Assembly (NCBI GenBank): GCA_964370195.1
Contig: CAYJIH010000006.1
Span: 15,112-79,111, forward strand
Origin: JAAYCI01 sp964370195
GTDB lineage: Bacteria; Bacillota; Clostridia; Oscillospirales; Ruminococcaceae
DNA: 64,000 nucleotides
Direction of reading: 5' to 3'
The notes beneath the pieces were generated by a model. It had not been told where the DNA came from and made no database searches. It saw nothing but the letters and a program-made list of their open reading frames with translations. Below, in pieces: positions 1 to 8,195 of this stretch; the first letter of the stretch is position 1; each line of letters begins with the position of its first letter. Position numbers and translations under genes: made by a program.

Positions 1-1226
1 GGTAAAATTACACCCATTGTGTTGGACATCAGCACCGTACAAATCATGGCAAGGCTAACCACAAGGCCTTCTACGGCACTGTTTTCATAAAACACCAAAA
101 TACGCACATAATTAACAGCCGCCAAAGGCAGGCCCACAAGCAAACTAATGCGCCATTCTTTCCAAAGCACCACAAAAAGGTCTCGGCTTTCTATTTCCCC
201 CAGCGCCATACCACGAATCACGGTGGTGCTTGCTTGGCTGCCGGCATTGCCACCGGTACCTGTAAGCATGGGAATAAATGTTACCAAAAGGGGAATTACA
301 GAAAAAACAGCCTCAAAATAGCCTAAAATAGCACCTGTGAGCATACTGCCAAGCATCAAAACCAAAAGCCAAAACATACGGTTTTTCGCCAATGTTAACA
401 CGCCAGATTTTAAATACGGACGCCCGGCCGGCACAATGGCTGCCATTTTTTCAAAATCTTCTGTGGCCTCTTCCTGAATGATATCCACAGCATCATCTAC
501 TGTAACAATTCCCACAAGGCGCTGCTCGTGATCAACCACCGGTAGCGAAATCAGTGCATATTTTGTCATCAGGTGCACCGCTTCCTCTTGGTCATCTGTG
601 GTGATTACCGAAATGGCGCTGCTGTCCATCACCTCTTCTACCTTCTGCTGGTCGTGAGCCAAAAGCAAATCTTTCACACTCACAACACCTTCAAGATGTC
701 GCGCCTCATCCATCACATAACATGTGTAGATGGTTTCTCTATCCTCGCCAATTCGCCGCAAACGCTTGATGGCATCTTCAATGCTCATATTTTTTCGCAA
801 ATCGGTGTATTCAGCCGTCATAATACTGCCGGCCGAATTTTCCGGATAACGTAAAAATTCATTGATCAGTGCGCGTGTGTCGAGCGTGGCATTTTGAAGC
901 ACACGCTTCACAAGCATGGCCGGCATTTCTTCCAGCATATCCACCGCATCATCCACGGCCAACTCTTCCAGCAGTTCCCCTAGTTCCCTATCTGTAATTC
1001 GTTCAATAATATGCTGTTGAATGTCACTATCCAGCTCGGCAAATACTTCGGTTGCCTGATCTTTTTCAAGTGTGCGAAACACAAGCGGCCTTTGTTCTTG
1101 CGGAAGGTCTTCTATAAATGCAGCCACATCCACATCATTCATTTCGGAAAAGGCCGCGCGCAATTTCCGATAATGTTTTTGCCCCACCAAAATGCCCAAT
1201 TGCACTTCATTCACGCCACTTTTCAT
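1..1226 (-). CDS. mgtE: Magnesium transporter MgtE, C-terminus cut by window edge
   Basis: This is a Mg2+-gated magnesium channel of the cytoplasmic membrane. About 408 codons are visible, starting at ATG 1226 behind an AAGGAGG site, and the reading frame runs off the left edge without a stop, so roughly the last 40 residues are missing. The order is an N-terminal helical superhelix domain, a pair of CBS domains (including DLLLAHDQ and the GIVTVDD motif) and a membrane part with the family hallmark GTGGNAGSQASTT, the ion-path region. It lies 34 bp downstream of a closely similar mgtE in the same direction, so the two are probably co-transcribed tandem duplicates. No promoter was seen between them. 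Confidence 0.95.
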   Translation of the reverse strand, partial: MKSGVNEVQLGILVGQKHYRKLRAAFSEMNDVDVAAFIEDLPQEQRPLVFRTLEKDQATEVFAELDSDIQQHIIERITDRELGELLEELAVDDAVDMLEEMPAMLVKRVLQNATLDTRALINEFLRYPENSAGSIMTAEYTDLRKNMSIEDAIKRLRRIGEDRETIYTCYVMDEARHLEGVVSVKDLLLAHDQQKVEEVMDSSAISVITTDDQEEAVHLMTKYALISLPVVDHEQRLVGIVTVDDAVDIIQEEATEDFEKMAAIVPAGRPYLKSGVLTLAKNRMFWLLVLMLGSMLTGAILGYFEAVFSVIPLLVTFIPMLTGTGGNAGSQASTTVIRGMALGEIESRDLFVVLWKEWRISLLVGLPLAAVNYVRILVFYENSAVEGLVVSLAMICTVLMSNTMGVIL

Positions 1227-1260
1227 AAAGACCTCCTTTCTGCAAATATTACCGCTGTTT

Positions 1261-2604
1261 TTATTGTAGCAACCACTCTGCCAAACTAAAATATAAAACC
1301 AATGTAATGCCATCCACTGCCGTGGTTATAACCGGCGCCGCCAGCAGTGCAGGGTCTAGCCGAACCGCTTTTGCCAAAAGCGGCAATGTGCCACCAATTA
1401 CCTTTGCAATAAAAATTGCCCCAATAAGTGCAAGAGATACCGTAACAGACAAAAGCCCGCTGCCTGGGTATTGAATCAGCACGCGCACCATATTTACAAT
1501 GGCTAAGGCCGCACCCACCACCAAGCTGATGCGCATTTCTTTCCACAGCACCGCCCAAAAATCTTGCCGTTCAATTTCGCCAAGTGCCAAACCACGTATT
1601 ACCGTGGTGCTGGATTGGCTTCCGGCATTTCCGCCTGTTCCCGTTAGCATGGGCACAAATAAAATCAAAAGCGGAAACGCAAGATAAACAGGCTCGAAAT
1701 AACCCAATATTCCACCTGTAATCATACCGCTTAGCATGAGGATAAGAAGCCAACCAAAACGATTTTTTGCCAATGTAAATACACCTGTTTTTAAATAAGG
1801 CTTTTCGCTTGGGGCCATAGCATACATTTTTTCAAAGTCTTCTGTGTCCTCTTCTTGCAGCACATCCACAACATCGTCTACCGTTACAATGCCCACAAGG
1901 CGGTTCTCTTGATCTACCACCGGCAAAGAAACAAAGCTGTATTTTGCAATAAGGCGCACCGCTTCTTCTTGGTCGTCTGCGGTGGCAAGTGCAATCACCT
2001 CCGCGCGCATGATGTCTTGAATGGGTGTATTATCGTTTGCAAGCAGCAAATCGCGCACGGTAAGTACGCCCTCTAAATGGCGCGTATCATCAATAACATA
2101 ACATACATAAATGGTTTCTTTATCTTCACCCACACGGCGTAAGCGCTTGATAGCATCTTCCACAAGCATATCACGACGTAAATCTGTAAATTCTGCCGTC
2201 ATAATGCTTCCCACCGAATTTTCAGGATATCGCAAAAATTCGTTGATTTTCGCACGTGTTTCCGGCGAGGCCAAACGCAGAATTTTTTTAACCAAAACAG
2301 CCGGCATTTCCTCCAGCATATCCACAGCGTCGTCCACCCATAGGTCGTCCATAATTGCAGCCACTTTTTCATCACTCATGCTGCCCAAAATATGGTGTTG
2401 GCTCTCGCTGTCTAACTCCACAAACACGTCCATCTCAAGGTCTTTTGGCAGGGTGCGAAACGCCAAAACAGCACGTTCAATAGGAATTTCCTCAATAAAA
2501 CGTGCAATATCAATTTCATTCATCTCCGAAAAAGCCTCTCGCAAAGCTTTATATTCCCGTTGCTCTAATAGCATTTCTAAGCTTTGCAGTTGCACATTTT
2601 CCAT
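1261..2604 (-). CDS. mgtE: Magnesium transporter MgtE (first of tandem pair)
   Basis: A 447-residue complete MgtE channel. In order it has the acidic N-terminal superhelix domain (residues about 10-125), two CBS domains (about 130-250), a connecting helix and five membrane segments with GTGGNAGSQSSTT near residue 330. In the family the cytosolic domains bind Mg2+ and close the pore when Mg2+ is plentiful. The ATG at 2604 is chosen because GGAGG lies six bases upstream; an in-frame GTG at 2610 abuts the ribosome site and is unlikely. It is the first gene of the mgtE-mgtE unit and lies behind a leader of about 350 nt with its own small ORF and an intrinsic terminator, so its expression is probably controlled by termination. 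Confidence 0.97.
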   Translation of the reverse strand: MENVQLQSLEMLLEQREYKALREAFSEMNEIDIARFIEEIPIERAVLAFRTLPKDLEMDVFVELDSESQHHILGSMSDEKVAAIMDDLWVDDAVDMLEEMPAVLVKKILRLASPETRAKINEFLRYPENSVGSIMTAEFTDLRRDMLVEDAIKRLRRVGEDKETIYVCYVIDDTRHLEGVLTVRDLLLANDNTPIQDIMRAEVIALATADDQEEAVRLIAKYSFVSLPVVDQENRLVGIVTVDDVVDVLQEEDTEDFEKMYAMAPSEKPYLKTGVFTLAKNRFGWLLILMLSGMITGGILGYFEPVYLAFPLLILFVPMLTGTGGNAGSQSSTTVIRGLALGEIERQDFWAVLWKEMRISLVVGAALAIVNMVRVLIQYPGSGLLSVTVSLALIGAIFIAKVIGGTLPLLAKAVRLDPALLAAPVITTAVDGITLVLYFSLAEWLLQ

Positions 2605-2645
2605 ACACACCCTCCTTTCTGCTTTACAAACCCAATTTTTACAAT

Positions 2646-2700
2646 AAAAAAACGCACGAAAACGCCGTTTGACAAATCAAACTGTCAAAGCGCTCATGCG
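2646..2700 (-). terminator. Intrinsic terminator in the mgtE leader
   Basis: On the minus strand CGCA pairs with TGCG, CGC with GCG and TTTGACA with TGTCAAA around an 8-nt loop, with small internal bulges, and seven T follow. It ends about 30 nt before the mgtE ribosome site, so it should stop transcription before the gene unless it is disrupted. Position, stem and U-tract are seen; conditional action is inferred. Confidence 0.7.
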
Positions 2701-2775
2701 AATGAACAGGAACAAGCAGCCACCATGTGTGGCAAAGCAAATTTCCCCCATATAAAACAGAGGGCATTGTTCATT
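2701..2775 (-). promoter_or_regulatory. Structured leader element between leader ORF and terminator
   Basis: AATGAACA (minus strand, 2775-2768) pairs perfectly with TGTTCATT (2708-2701), which abuts the 5' foot of the terminator. The enclosed sequence can form two further small hairpins (CCCTC with GGGGG, GCCAC with GTGGC), giving a possible three-way junction. It does not match the M-box, whose GAGGCUCC and GGCUACCGCC cores are absent. The fold is proposed by eye. Confidence 0.4.
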
Positions 2776-2795
2776 TGGCTATACAAAACACCAAA

Positions 2796-2915
2796 CTATT
2801 TTACCATGCACCACTGTATTGGCACCAGCCAAGAAAAACAAGCCGAAACTGTTGAAAAAAACATCGCCGGAGGGGGGTCATATTCCATGTTGCTACTTCG
2901 AGCGCCGATTTCCAC
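2796..2915 (-). CDS. Candidate Mg2+-sensing leader peptide upstream of mgtE
   Basis: This is a 39-codon ORF that starts at GTG 2915 and ends at TAG 2796. An AAAGGAGGG ribosome site lies seven bases upstream of the start, as good as that of any real gene here. The peptide carries MEYDPPPAM at residues 10-18: an acidic pair followed by three prolines. In E. coli the MgtL leader peptide (MEPDP...) destabilises the ribosome at low Mg2+ through such acidic/proline runs and so switches mgtA on. The ORF lies inside the mgtE leader, between its promoter and its terminator, which supports a regulatory role. The SD (GGAGGG) can pair with the CCCUCC that encodes the prolines. Translation and Mg2+ response are inferred. 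Confidence 0.5.
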   Translation of the reverse strand: MEIGARSSNMEYDPPPAMFFSTVSACFSWLVPIQWCMVK

Positions 2916-2966
2916 CTGTTTTCCCTCCTTTTGTGTCCAATTCAGCTAGCATTACCATCCTTTTTA

Positions 2967-2996
2967 AGTATACCTTGTTCGGCCTCCTTCTCGCAA
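2967..2996 (-). promoter_or_regulatory. Promoter of the mgtE pair
   Basis: On the minus strand there is TTGCGA, an 18-bp spacer and TATACT. Transcription would start near 2960, giving a leader of about 355 nt before the first mgtE. Confidence 0.6.
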
Positions 2997-3142
2997 GTAC
3001 TTTTTAATAAATTTACCCTTTCTGTGTTAAAAACTTACACATGCCACACCACATAATTTTATAAGCCAACCACAAATCGACAGAGTTATCTTTCTTTTGC
3101 AAACAATTTCACTATACTCAATAATAAACAGGAGGTGATAAC

Positions 3143-4252
3143 ATGACAATTTTTGTTGTGTGCGTGCTGCTGGGACTGTGCGCCGGAACGCTTTTATTTC
3201 GCCATACACGCCAGCTTTGCCCCCTTCGCTATAATAAAAATAATAAAAACATTCCTCGCATCTCTGTTATCATTCCTGCACGCAATGAAGAACATAACAT
3301 ACCCGGCCTTTTGCAATCTCTTGCGCAGCAAACAGTGAAGCCCTATGAAATTATTTGTATTGACGATGGCTCGATAGACGCAACAGCGGCACTGGCAAAG
3401 GCCGGCGGTGCACAGGTGATACACGTACAAAACAAACCACACGGCTGGATGGGAAAATCGTATGCATGCCACCTTGGTGCAAAAGCGGCACGCGGCACAC
3501 TCTTTTTATTTTTAGATGCCGATGTTCGGCTTTATGATAAAAACACATTGAACCGCATTATTGGCACATGGCAAGCACATGGCCCTGTTGTTTCGGTACA
3601 ACCATGGCATGCCACTGTATGTTTGTATGAACAATGCTGCCTATTTTTTAACGCAATTGCCACAGCAGCCTTAGCGGTGCCTCCCCTTTTTGGCAAAGCA
3701 ACCCATGGCCTATTTGGCCCGGTGATTTTAATTCCTGCGAAACTGTATAAAGAATGTGGTGGGCATGAGGCCGTAAAAAGCAGCGTGCTCGATGACATCA
3801 GCTTAGGCAAGCGCCTGGCTTCCATTGGCATTTCGCCGTACTGCTGCCAAGGTGGCCCCGAATTACGCTACCGCATGTATCCAAGCGGTGCCACAAGCAT
3901 GATAGAAGGCTGGACAAAAAACTTTGCAAGCGGCGCTGCTACCGCCAGGCTTAATTTGTGGCTTCTTTTGATGTTTTGGATGTCGGCACTGCTGAGTGTA
4001 CCTTTTGCACTGCTGGATTTCACCCAGCCCCCCAGCCCTGTTCTTTGGGTTTTTCTTGTGCTTTGTTACTTCATACTTTGCTTTCAGCTTTTGAGCATCG
4101 CAAGGAAAATTGGCCGGTTTTCACCTTTGCTCATCTTGTTTTACCCATTCCCACTTTTCGTTTTTTTGCTAATATTTATGCGTTCTATTGTTAAAAAAAC
4201 ACTTCGTCGCCCCGTGTACTGGAAAGGGCGAAACGTATCGGCGGGGAACTGA
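3143..4252 (+). CDS. Family 2 glycosyltransferase, CrtQ-like, membrane bound
   Basis: A 369-residue GT-A fold glycosyltransferase. It has an N-terminal hydrophobic segment, then RISVIIPARNEE (about 40-50), the nucleotide-binding IDDGS, the metal-binding LDADV (DxD type, about 130) and a cluster of membrane segments at the C-terminus (about 275-350). This matches the CrtQ-like glycosyltransferases that, in staphylococci, add glucose to 4,4'-diaponeurosporenoate. The start at 3143 follows AGGAGG by six bases. Only two bases separate its stop from the CrtO-like gene downstream, so both enzymes likely act in sequence on one lipid. No carotenoid synthase or desaturase is present in the window, so the real acceptor is unknown; other polyisoprenoid or lipid acceptors are possible. 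Confidence 0.85.
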   Translation: MTIFVVCVLLGLCAGTLLFRHTRQLCPLRYNKNNKNIPRISVIIPARNEEHNIPGLLQSLAQQTVKPYEIICIDDGSIDATAALAKAGGAQVIHVQNKPHGWMGKSYACHLGAKAARGTLFLFLDADVRLYDKNTLNRIIGTWQAHGPVVSVQPWHATVCLYEQCCLFFNAIATAALAVPPLFGKATHGLFGPVILIPAKLYKECGGHEAVKSSVLDDISLGKRLASIGISPYCCQGGPELRYRMYPSGATSMIEGWTKNFASGAATARLNLWLLLMFWMSALLSVPFALLDFTQPPSPVLWVFLVLCYFILCFQLLSIARKIGRFSPLLILFYPFPLFVFLLIFMRSIVKKTLRRPVYWKGRNVSAGN

Positions 4253-4254
4253 TT

Positions 4255-4833
4255 ATGCAACTTTTTTACCCACCCATTTGGCTTTTGCTTTTGCTTTGTG
4301 CTTTTTTTTGGACATTGTTTCAAGGAGGGGCTGCATTCCTGTGCGCACAGCTGCCTGCCCGGTTTTTTTCGCACGATACCGGCCTATATCGCACAAGAAA
4401 ATTCGAAGACGGCGGGAACTTTTACCAAAAATATTTTCGAATACGTCGCTGGAAGCACTTATTGCCAGACGGTGGCGCTTTGCTAGGCGGTTACAGAAAA
4501 AGACATTTGAATGATGTTTCGGAAGAAAACCTGCATAAATTCTTGTTAGAATCTCGCCGTGCTGAGCTAACACACTGGTTGGCCATGCCTTTCTTTTGGG
4601 TATTCGGCTTCTTTTCGCCCATTGAGATTATCCCCCTTATGCTTCTATACACCATTGCGGTAAACCTTCCCTGTATCATTGCACAACGATACAACCGCCC
4701 ACGCATACAGCGCTTGCTTCGCAAACGTCAACCTGCAATGCCATCCACTGTTTTTAAACTCGCACCTTCCATCACACCACCTTCGATACAACTGGATAAT
4801 ACATTAGAAAACAGCGGTATTCACACACTATAA
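4255..4833 (+). CDS. crtO: CrtO-family glycosyl-carotenoid acyltransferase homologue
   Basis: A 192-residue integral membrane protein. It carries the CrtO hallmarks in order: a KFEDGGNFYQKYF-like segment, RRWKHLLPDGG, ESRRAELTHW and NLPCIIAQRYNRPR. S. aureus CrtO, which puts a fatty acyl group on the sugar of glycosylated diaponeurosporenoate to make staphyloxanthin, has nearly the same blocks. About three membrane segments are visible, at residues 5-30, 100-120 and 123-145. It is translationally linked to the upstream glycosyltransferase (2-nt gap), so a glycosylation-then-acylation pair is likely. In the absence of crtM and crtN nearby the substrate stays open. Homology is firm; the substrate is inferred. 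Confidence 0.88.
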   Translation: MQLFYPPIWLLLLLCAFFWTLFQGGAAFLCAQLPARFFSHDTGLYRTRKFEDGGNFYQKYFRIRRWKHLLPDGGALLGGYRKRHLNDVSEENLHKFLLESRRAELTHWLAMPFFWVFGFFSPIEIIPLMLLYTIAVNLPCIIAQRYNRPRIQRLLRKRQPAMPSTVFKLAPSITPPSIQLDNTLENSGIHTL

Positions 4834-5301
4834 TTTGTATTTTCCTATAAAATTGTAAAAACCACCATATTATTCATATTGGGAACATTTGTCTTTTTCG
4901 GCGTACCCCGAAATTTCCCATTATGTCATTTTATCTTTTTTTCTGTTCTCACTCCTCGTTTCCCTTTTGGATTCTATTCAATATTTTTATATTTCCCCTT
5001 ATTTCACATAAAACAATAATAACAATATTTTATTTATAAATTAATATATTTTTGTTTATCCGATTTTTTCTTATTTTAAAAATAAAATTGACCACCTGAC
5101 AAGCCCCGCAAAAGAGCATTGTCTGTTGCCGCATGGACCATCGTTATCCCCACTTAAAATACAGCAGGATTCACTTATTTTCTTAATTTGTTTTGTAGGA
5201 TAGAAATCTGCATTTCCCTGCCTTTCGCTGTATTCGTATCCCCCCTTTATAATTGCCTTCCAAATGCCCAGAGATAAAGGTGCCCCCGCGGGTATTACCA
5301 T
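4834..5301. other. Intergenic AT-rich stretch, no gene recognised
   Basis: This is AT-rich DNA between convergent genes. It holds an imperfect inverted repeat near 4880-4920 (GGGAA...TTTCGG paired with CCGAAA...TTCCC) without a clear T-tract. A 76-codon ORF on the minus strand (5071-5301) begins inside the downstream terminator and was not accepted as a gene. Confidence 0.5.
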
Positions 5302-5339
5302 AAAAAAACCACCTCTGCACAGTGCAGAGGTGGTTTTTT
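5302..5339 (-). terminator. Terminator of the PpiC-type foldase gene
   Basis: CCACCTCTGCAC and its complement form a strong GC-rich hairpin flanked by A7 on one side and T6 on the other, so it can work in both directions. It lies 11 bp past the stop of the minus-strand foldase gene. Confidence 0.9.
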
Positions 5340-5350
5340 GTTTTGTATTC

Positions 5351-6595
5351 CTATTGAATGGTTTGTGGGCTTACAAGCTCATAATTTTCGCCGTAACTCA
5401 CTTCCATCGCTTCCATAAGAGCTGTTAGTTCTTCACTTATTTTCGTTGATACAAGGTTATCCACTTCAAACTCAGCGCTGCCGCCTTCTTCAAACGCTTC
5501 CATGTTTAAAGCCTCTCTACGAATAATGTGATACCCAAAGTCCGATTCTACTACTTCGGAGATTTCTCCCGGTTGCAGCGCCAAAGCCGCATTATAGAAT
5601 TCATCTACCATCACACCTTCTGCAAATGTGTAACCCTCTGGGCTTTGCTCCATGCCTGGGTCTGTACCGTAGTCCACTACAAATTGGTCAAACATTTCTG
5701 TTGTATCAATGCCCGATGCTTCAGCCACTCGTAGTTGTGCCAGCAGATCTTCTGCCAATAATTCTGCCTGTGCGGCTTGCTCTTCTGCTGTTAACTCTGT
5801 CGTTGTAACTTCACTCGTTACGCTCGATGTTACCTCTTGTTGTGGTGCCACCGATGTGGCAAGGCTACTATCAGCCGGTGCCACGGATGTAGCTAAGCTG
5901 CTATCTGCCGATGTAAGTTCACTGCCAATCTCATCCAGTAAATTCTCTTCCGGGGTTGGCTCTTCACTAATCGCATCCGGGCTAACCAAAATATGTTTTG
6001 CTGTAATGAAATAGCTGTCTAAATCTGCTTCTATTTCCGCTGTATACTCTTCCATCAATGTTTCTTGTGTTTTTTGAATCAACCTTTGCTCTTCGGTAAG
6101 CTCAATATACATCTCTTCATCCACATAGAACATATCTTGCAAGCTGCGTAGATAGGCATCTTCGCCTAAACTGGCCTTTTGCTCATCCATCTCGGCAACA
6201 ATTTCTTGCTTCTCTTCATCCGTTAAAGCAATGCCATGTTCCTCTGCCAAGCGTAGGTATGCCTGCGTCTGCAAAATGGTGGTTTCTGTAGCTGTTCTCA
6301 GTTCTAATGCAAGAGAACCATCGTAATCTTGTTCAAAAATACCCTCGCCATAACTCATTTCCATATAGTACATATTGCTTAAGTAATAATAGCGATATTC
6401 ATCAAACCCAATCTCTACCCCATCTACCGTCATCATCACGCCCGGGTCTTTCACCACTTCCCCGTTCACTTGTAGCCCCGGTTCAATTTGTGGGCCCAAT
6501 GCTTCCTGCGCACTCCAATACGCAACACCGGTTACTGCCAGCGACACCAACACCAACACTGCCAGGCCAAGTGCAATTCTTGATTTAAATTTCAT
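5351..6595 (-). CDS. Membrane-anchored PpiC (parvulin) peptidyl-prolyl isomerase
   Basis: A 414-residue extracytoplasmic folding factor. An N-terminal signal anchor (residues about 5-27) is followed by a SurA/PrsA-like helical chaperone region (about 55-210) and a parvulin domain, recognised by AKHILV (about 210) and the C-terminal LQPGEISEVVESDFGYHIIRR (split here by about 130 residues). The parvulin core is interrupted after the first strand by a Ser/Ala/Thr-rich insert of about 75 residues that contains an 11-residue tandem repeat. There is no lipobox cysteine, so unlike PrsA it is probably a membrane-anchored protein, not a lipoprotein. ATG 6595 is chosen because AAGGAG lies seven bases upstream; an in-frame GTG at 6622 lacks this. 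Monocistronic, ended by the hairpin at 5302. Confidence 0.9.
   Translation of the reverse strand: MKFKSRIALGLAVLVLVSLAVTGVAYWSAQEALGPQIEPGLQVNGEVVKDPGVMMTVDGVEIGFDEYRYYYLSNMYYMEMSYGEGIFEQDYDGSLALELRTATETTILQTQAYLRLAEEHGIALTDEEKQEIVAEMDEQKASLGEDAYLRSLQDMFYVDEEMYIELTEEQRLIQKTQETLMEEYTAEIEADLDSYFITAKHILVSPDAISEEPTPEENLLDEIGSELTSADSSLATSVAPADSSLATSVAPQQEVTSSVTSEVTTTELTAEEQAAQAELLAEDLLAQLRVAEASGIDTTEMFDQFVVDYGTDPGMEQSPEGYTFAEGVMVDEFYNAALALQPGEISEVVESDFGYHIIRREALNMEAFEEGGSAEFEVDNLVSTKISEELTALMEAMEVSYGENYELVSPQTIQ
5844..5909 (-). repeat. 33-bp tandem duplication inside the PpiC gene
   Basis: Two adjacent 33-bp units (5844-5876 and 5877-5909) encode the same 11 residues, DSSLATSVAPA in register, in the linker that splits the parvulin domain. 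The units differ at a few bases, mostly synonymous, so the duplication is not brand new. Confidence 0.85.
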
Positions 6596-6846
6596 TCTTA
6601 ATTTCTCCTTCTTTGTGTTCACGCATTACCAGAAACTTGTACTGATGCTCGCATTGTATCACTCGTTCAAATACGTGCCAAATCCCTTTGACGCTCCCTT
6701 TCAGCACAATATGCTTTATTATACATTATTTGTGCAAAAACGTCTCGCCCCAGCTAAAAAACACGCAAATTTTTCACACTTTAATCTATTTTTTGTATTT
6801 TTATTTGAAATATATACAAATTGTAGTTTCGTGTTTTTTTAATATT

Positions 6847-7872
6847 TTATGCTAAACCGTCTATTTCTTCAAAAAATGCACGTTGACGGTTTATTTTCTT
6901 CATCAGCTTTGTAAAAGCCTCTGGCGTTAAACTTTGTGCGCCATCGCTTAATGCATGGGGTGGGTCGTTGTGCACTTCTATCATCAAACCATCGGCACCG
7001 GCTGCAACGGCCGCAAGCGCCAACGGCTCTACCATCCAGCTTAAGCCTGCTGCATGGCTTGGGTCCACCACCACCGGCAGGTGACTTTTTTTCTTTAGCA
7101 TCGGCACCGCACTAATATCCAGTGTGTTTCTTGTAGACGGCTCGAATGTTCGGATGCCACGCTCGCACAAAATTACTTGATCATTGCCACCGGCCATAAT
7201 GTATTCTGCGCTCATCAGCAGCTCTTCCAATGTGTTCGATAGCCCACGCTTTAACAAAACCGGAATTTTTGTTTGCCCAATTTCCCGCAACATCTCGAAA
7301 TTCTGCATGTTGCGTGCCCCCACCTGTAGCATGTCCACGCCTGCATTTAAAAATAACTCTAAATGAGATGTGTTCATAATTTCTGTAACAATAGGCAGGC
7401 CTGTTTCCTCTTTCGCCAATTTTAACAGCTCCAGCCCTTCGGCACGCAAGCCTTGAAACGCATACGGCGAGGTGCGTGGTTTAAAAGCCCCTCCACGCAA
7501 AAAATGGGCACCATCTGCCCTTACTTGCTTTGCCAAAGTGGAAATCTGCTCTTCACTTTCCACACTGCAAGGGCCAGCCATCACAGCAAAATGGCCGCCG
7601 CCCACTTTTACACCGCCACTAAGCACCACACTATCTTTCGGATGAAAGGTTCGGTTGGCCTTTTTATAAGGTTCACTTACACGCTTTACATCTGCTACAA
7701 AAGGGTTTGCCCGCACTAAGTCAATATCTACACTGGATGTATCGCCCACAAGGCCAATTAACTTTGTATGCTCGCCGCTGGATTTATGAATCGCCAGCCC
7801 CTTTGCTTCAAAATCCTGGCACAGGGCACCTATTTGCTCTTCCCGTGCATCCGGTTTAAAAATAACAATCAT
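6847..7872 (-). CDS. aroF: 3-deoxy-7-phosphoheptulonate synthase (DAHP synthase, AroF type)
   Basis: A 341-residue enzyme that condenses phosphoenolpyruvate with erythrose 4-phosphate, the first step to chorismate and aromatic amino acids, in the cytoplasm. Residues 1-70 form the ferredoxin-like regulatory domain (MIVIFKPDAREEQ...) known from Thermotoga-type enzymes, where it mediates feedback inhibition. The barrel follows with AGPCSVES, GGAFKPRTSPYAFQG, the metal-binding cysteine of the PCSVE segment and VDPSHAAG. ATG 7872 is chosen: AGGTGG ends seven bases upstream, whereas an in-frame GTG at 7884 lies within that site. No other shikimate gene is adjacent. A promoter faces it at 7919-7948. 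Confidence 0.96.
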   Translation of the reverse strand: MIVIFKPDAREEQIGALCQDFEAKGLAIHKSSGEHTKLIGLVGDTSSVDIDLVRANPFVADVKRVSEPYKKANRTFHPKDSVVLSGGVKVGGGHFAVMAGPCSVESEEQISTLAKQVRADGAHFLRGGAFKPRTSPYAFQGLRAEGLELLKLAKEETGLPIVTEIMNTSHLELFLNAGVDMLQVGARNMQNFEMLREIGQTKIPVLLKRGLSNTLEELLMSAEYIMAGGNDQVILCERGIRTFEPSTRNTLDISAVPMLKKKSHLPVVVDPSHAAGLSWMVEPLALAAVAAGADGLMIEVHNDPPHALSDGAQSLTPEAFTKLMKKINRQRAFFEEIDGLA

Positions 7873-7918
7873 ATGGTTACCCACCTATATTCTTTAGAAT
7901 AAAATGCAATATTTCAAT

Positions 7919-7948
7919 ATTATAGCATAAACCAACTTCTTTTCGCAA
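7919..7948 (-). promoter_or_regulatory. Promoter of aroF
   Basis: On the minus strand there is TTGCGA, an 18-bp spacer and a perfect TATAAT, about 40 bp upstream of the aroF start. Confidence 0.7.
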
Positions 7949-8118
7949 ACCTTACCTCTTTGTTTTTTAATACAAAATAACCCCACTCTCTTCTGCCTGC
8001 CTTATTTGAAAACATATTTTGGCGCTCACAGTTTCATCGTATAAACGCATCTTTTTTCTTACAAATAATTTTTCGACCAAATGTATTTTTGTATATCGTC
8101 CGTACGCTTCTTTTTCCC

Positions 8119-8146
8119 TTGCGTTTGTGCACTTTAATGGTATAAT
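8119..8146 (+). promoter_or_regulatory. Promoter of the purine operon
   Basis: TTGCGT, a 16-bp spacer and TATAAT lie 50 bp before purE. No guanine-type purine riboswitch and no clear PurBox were recognised between this promoter and purE, so the mode of purine control is not visible. Confidence 0.7.
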
Positions 8147-8195
8147 AAAATCGTATAAAATTTGCTTTTTAGCAAAACCATTGAGGAGGAACAGC

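Noticed and set aside
2111..2647. 178-codon plus-strand ORF over mgtE
   Set aside because: Antisense shadow of the conserved MgtE frame.
2646..2960. M-box (ykoK) magnesium riboswitch before mgtE
   Set aside because: The conserved cores GAGGCUCC, GGCUACC and GUGCUAAAGCUC could not be found on the transcribed strand.
5071..5301. 76-codon minus-strand ORF
   Set aside because: It begins within the terminator of the foldase gene; the GAGGTGG before it is part of the hairpin and the protein resembles nothing known.
8147..8195. Purine riboswitch before purE
   Set aside because: The leader is only about 50 nt, too short for the aptamer, and lacks its conserved loops.
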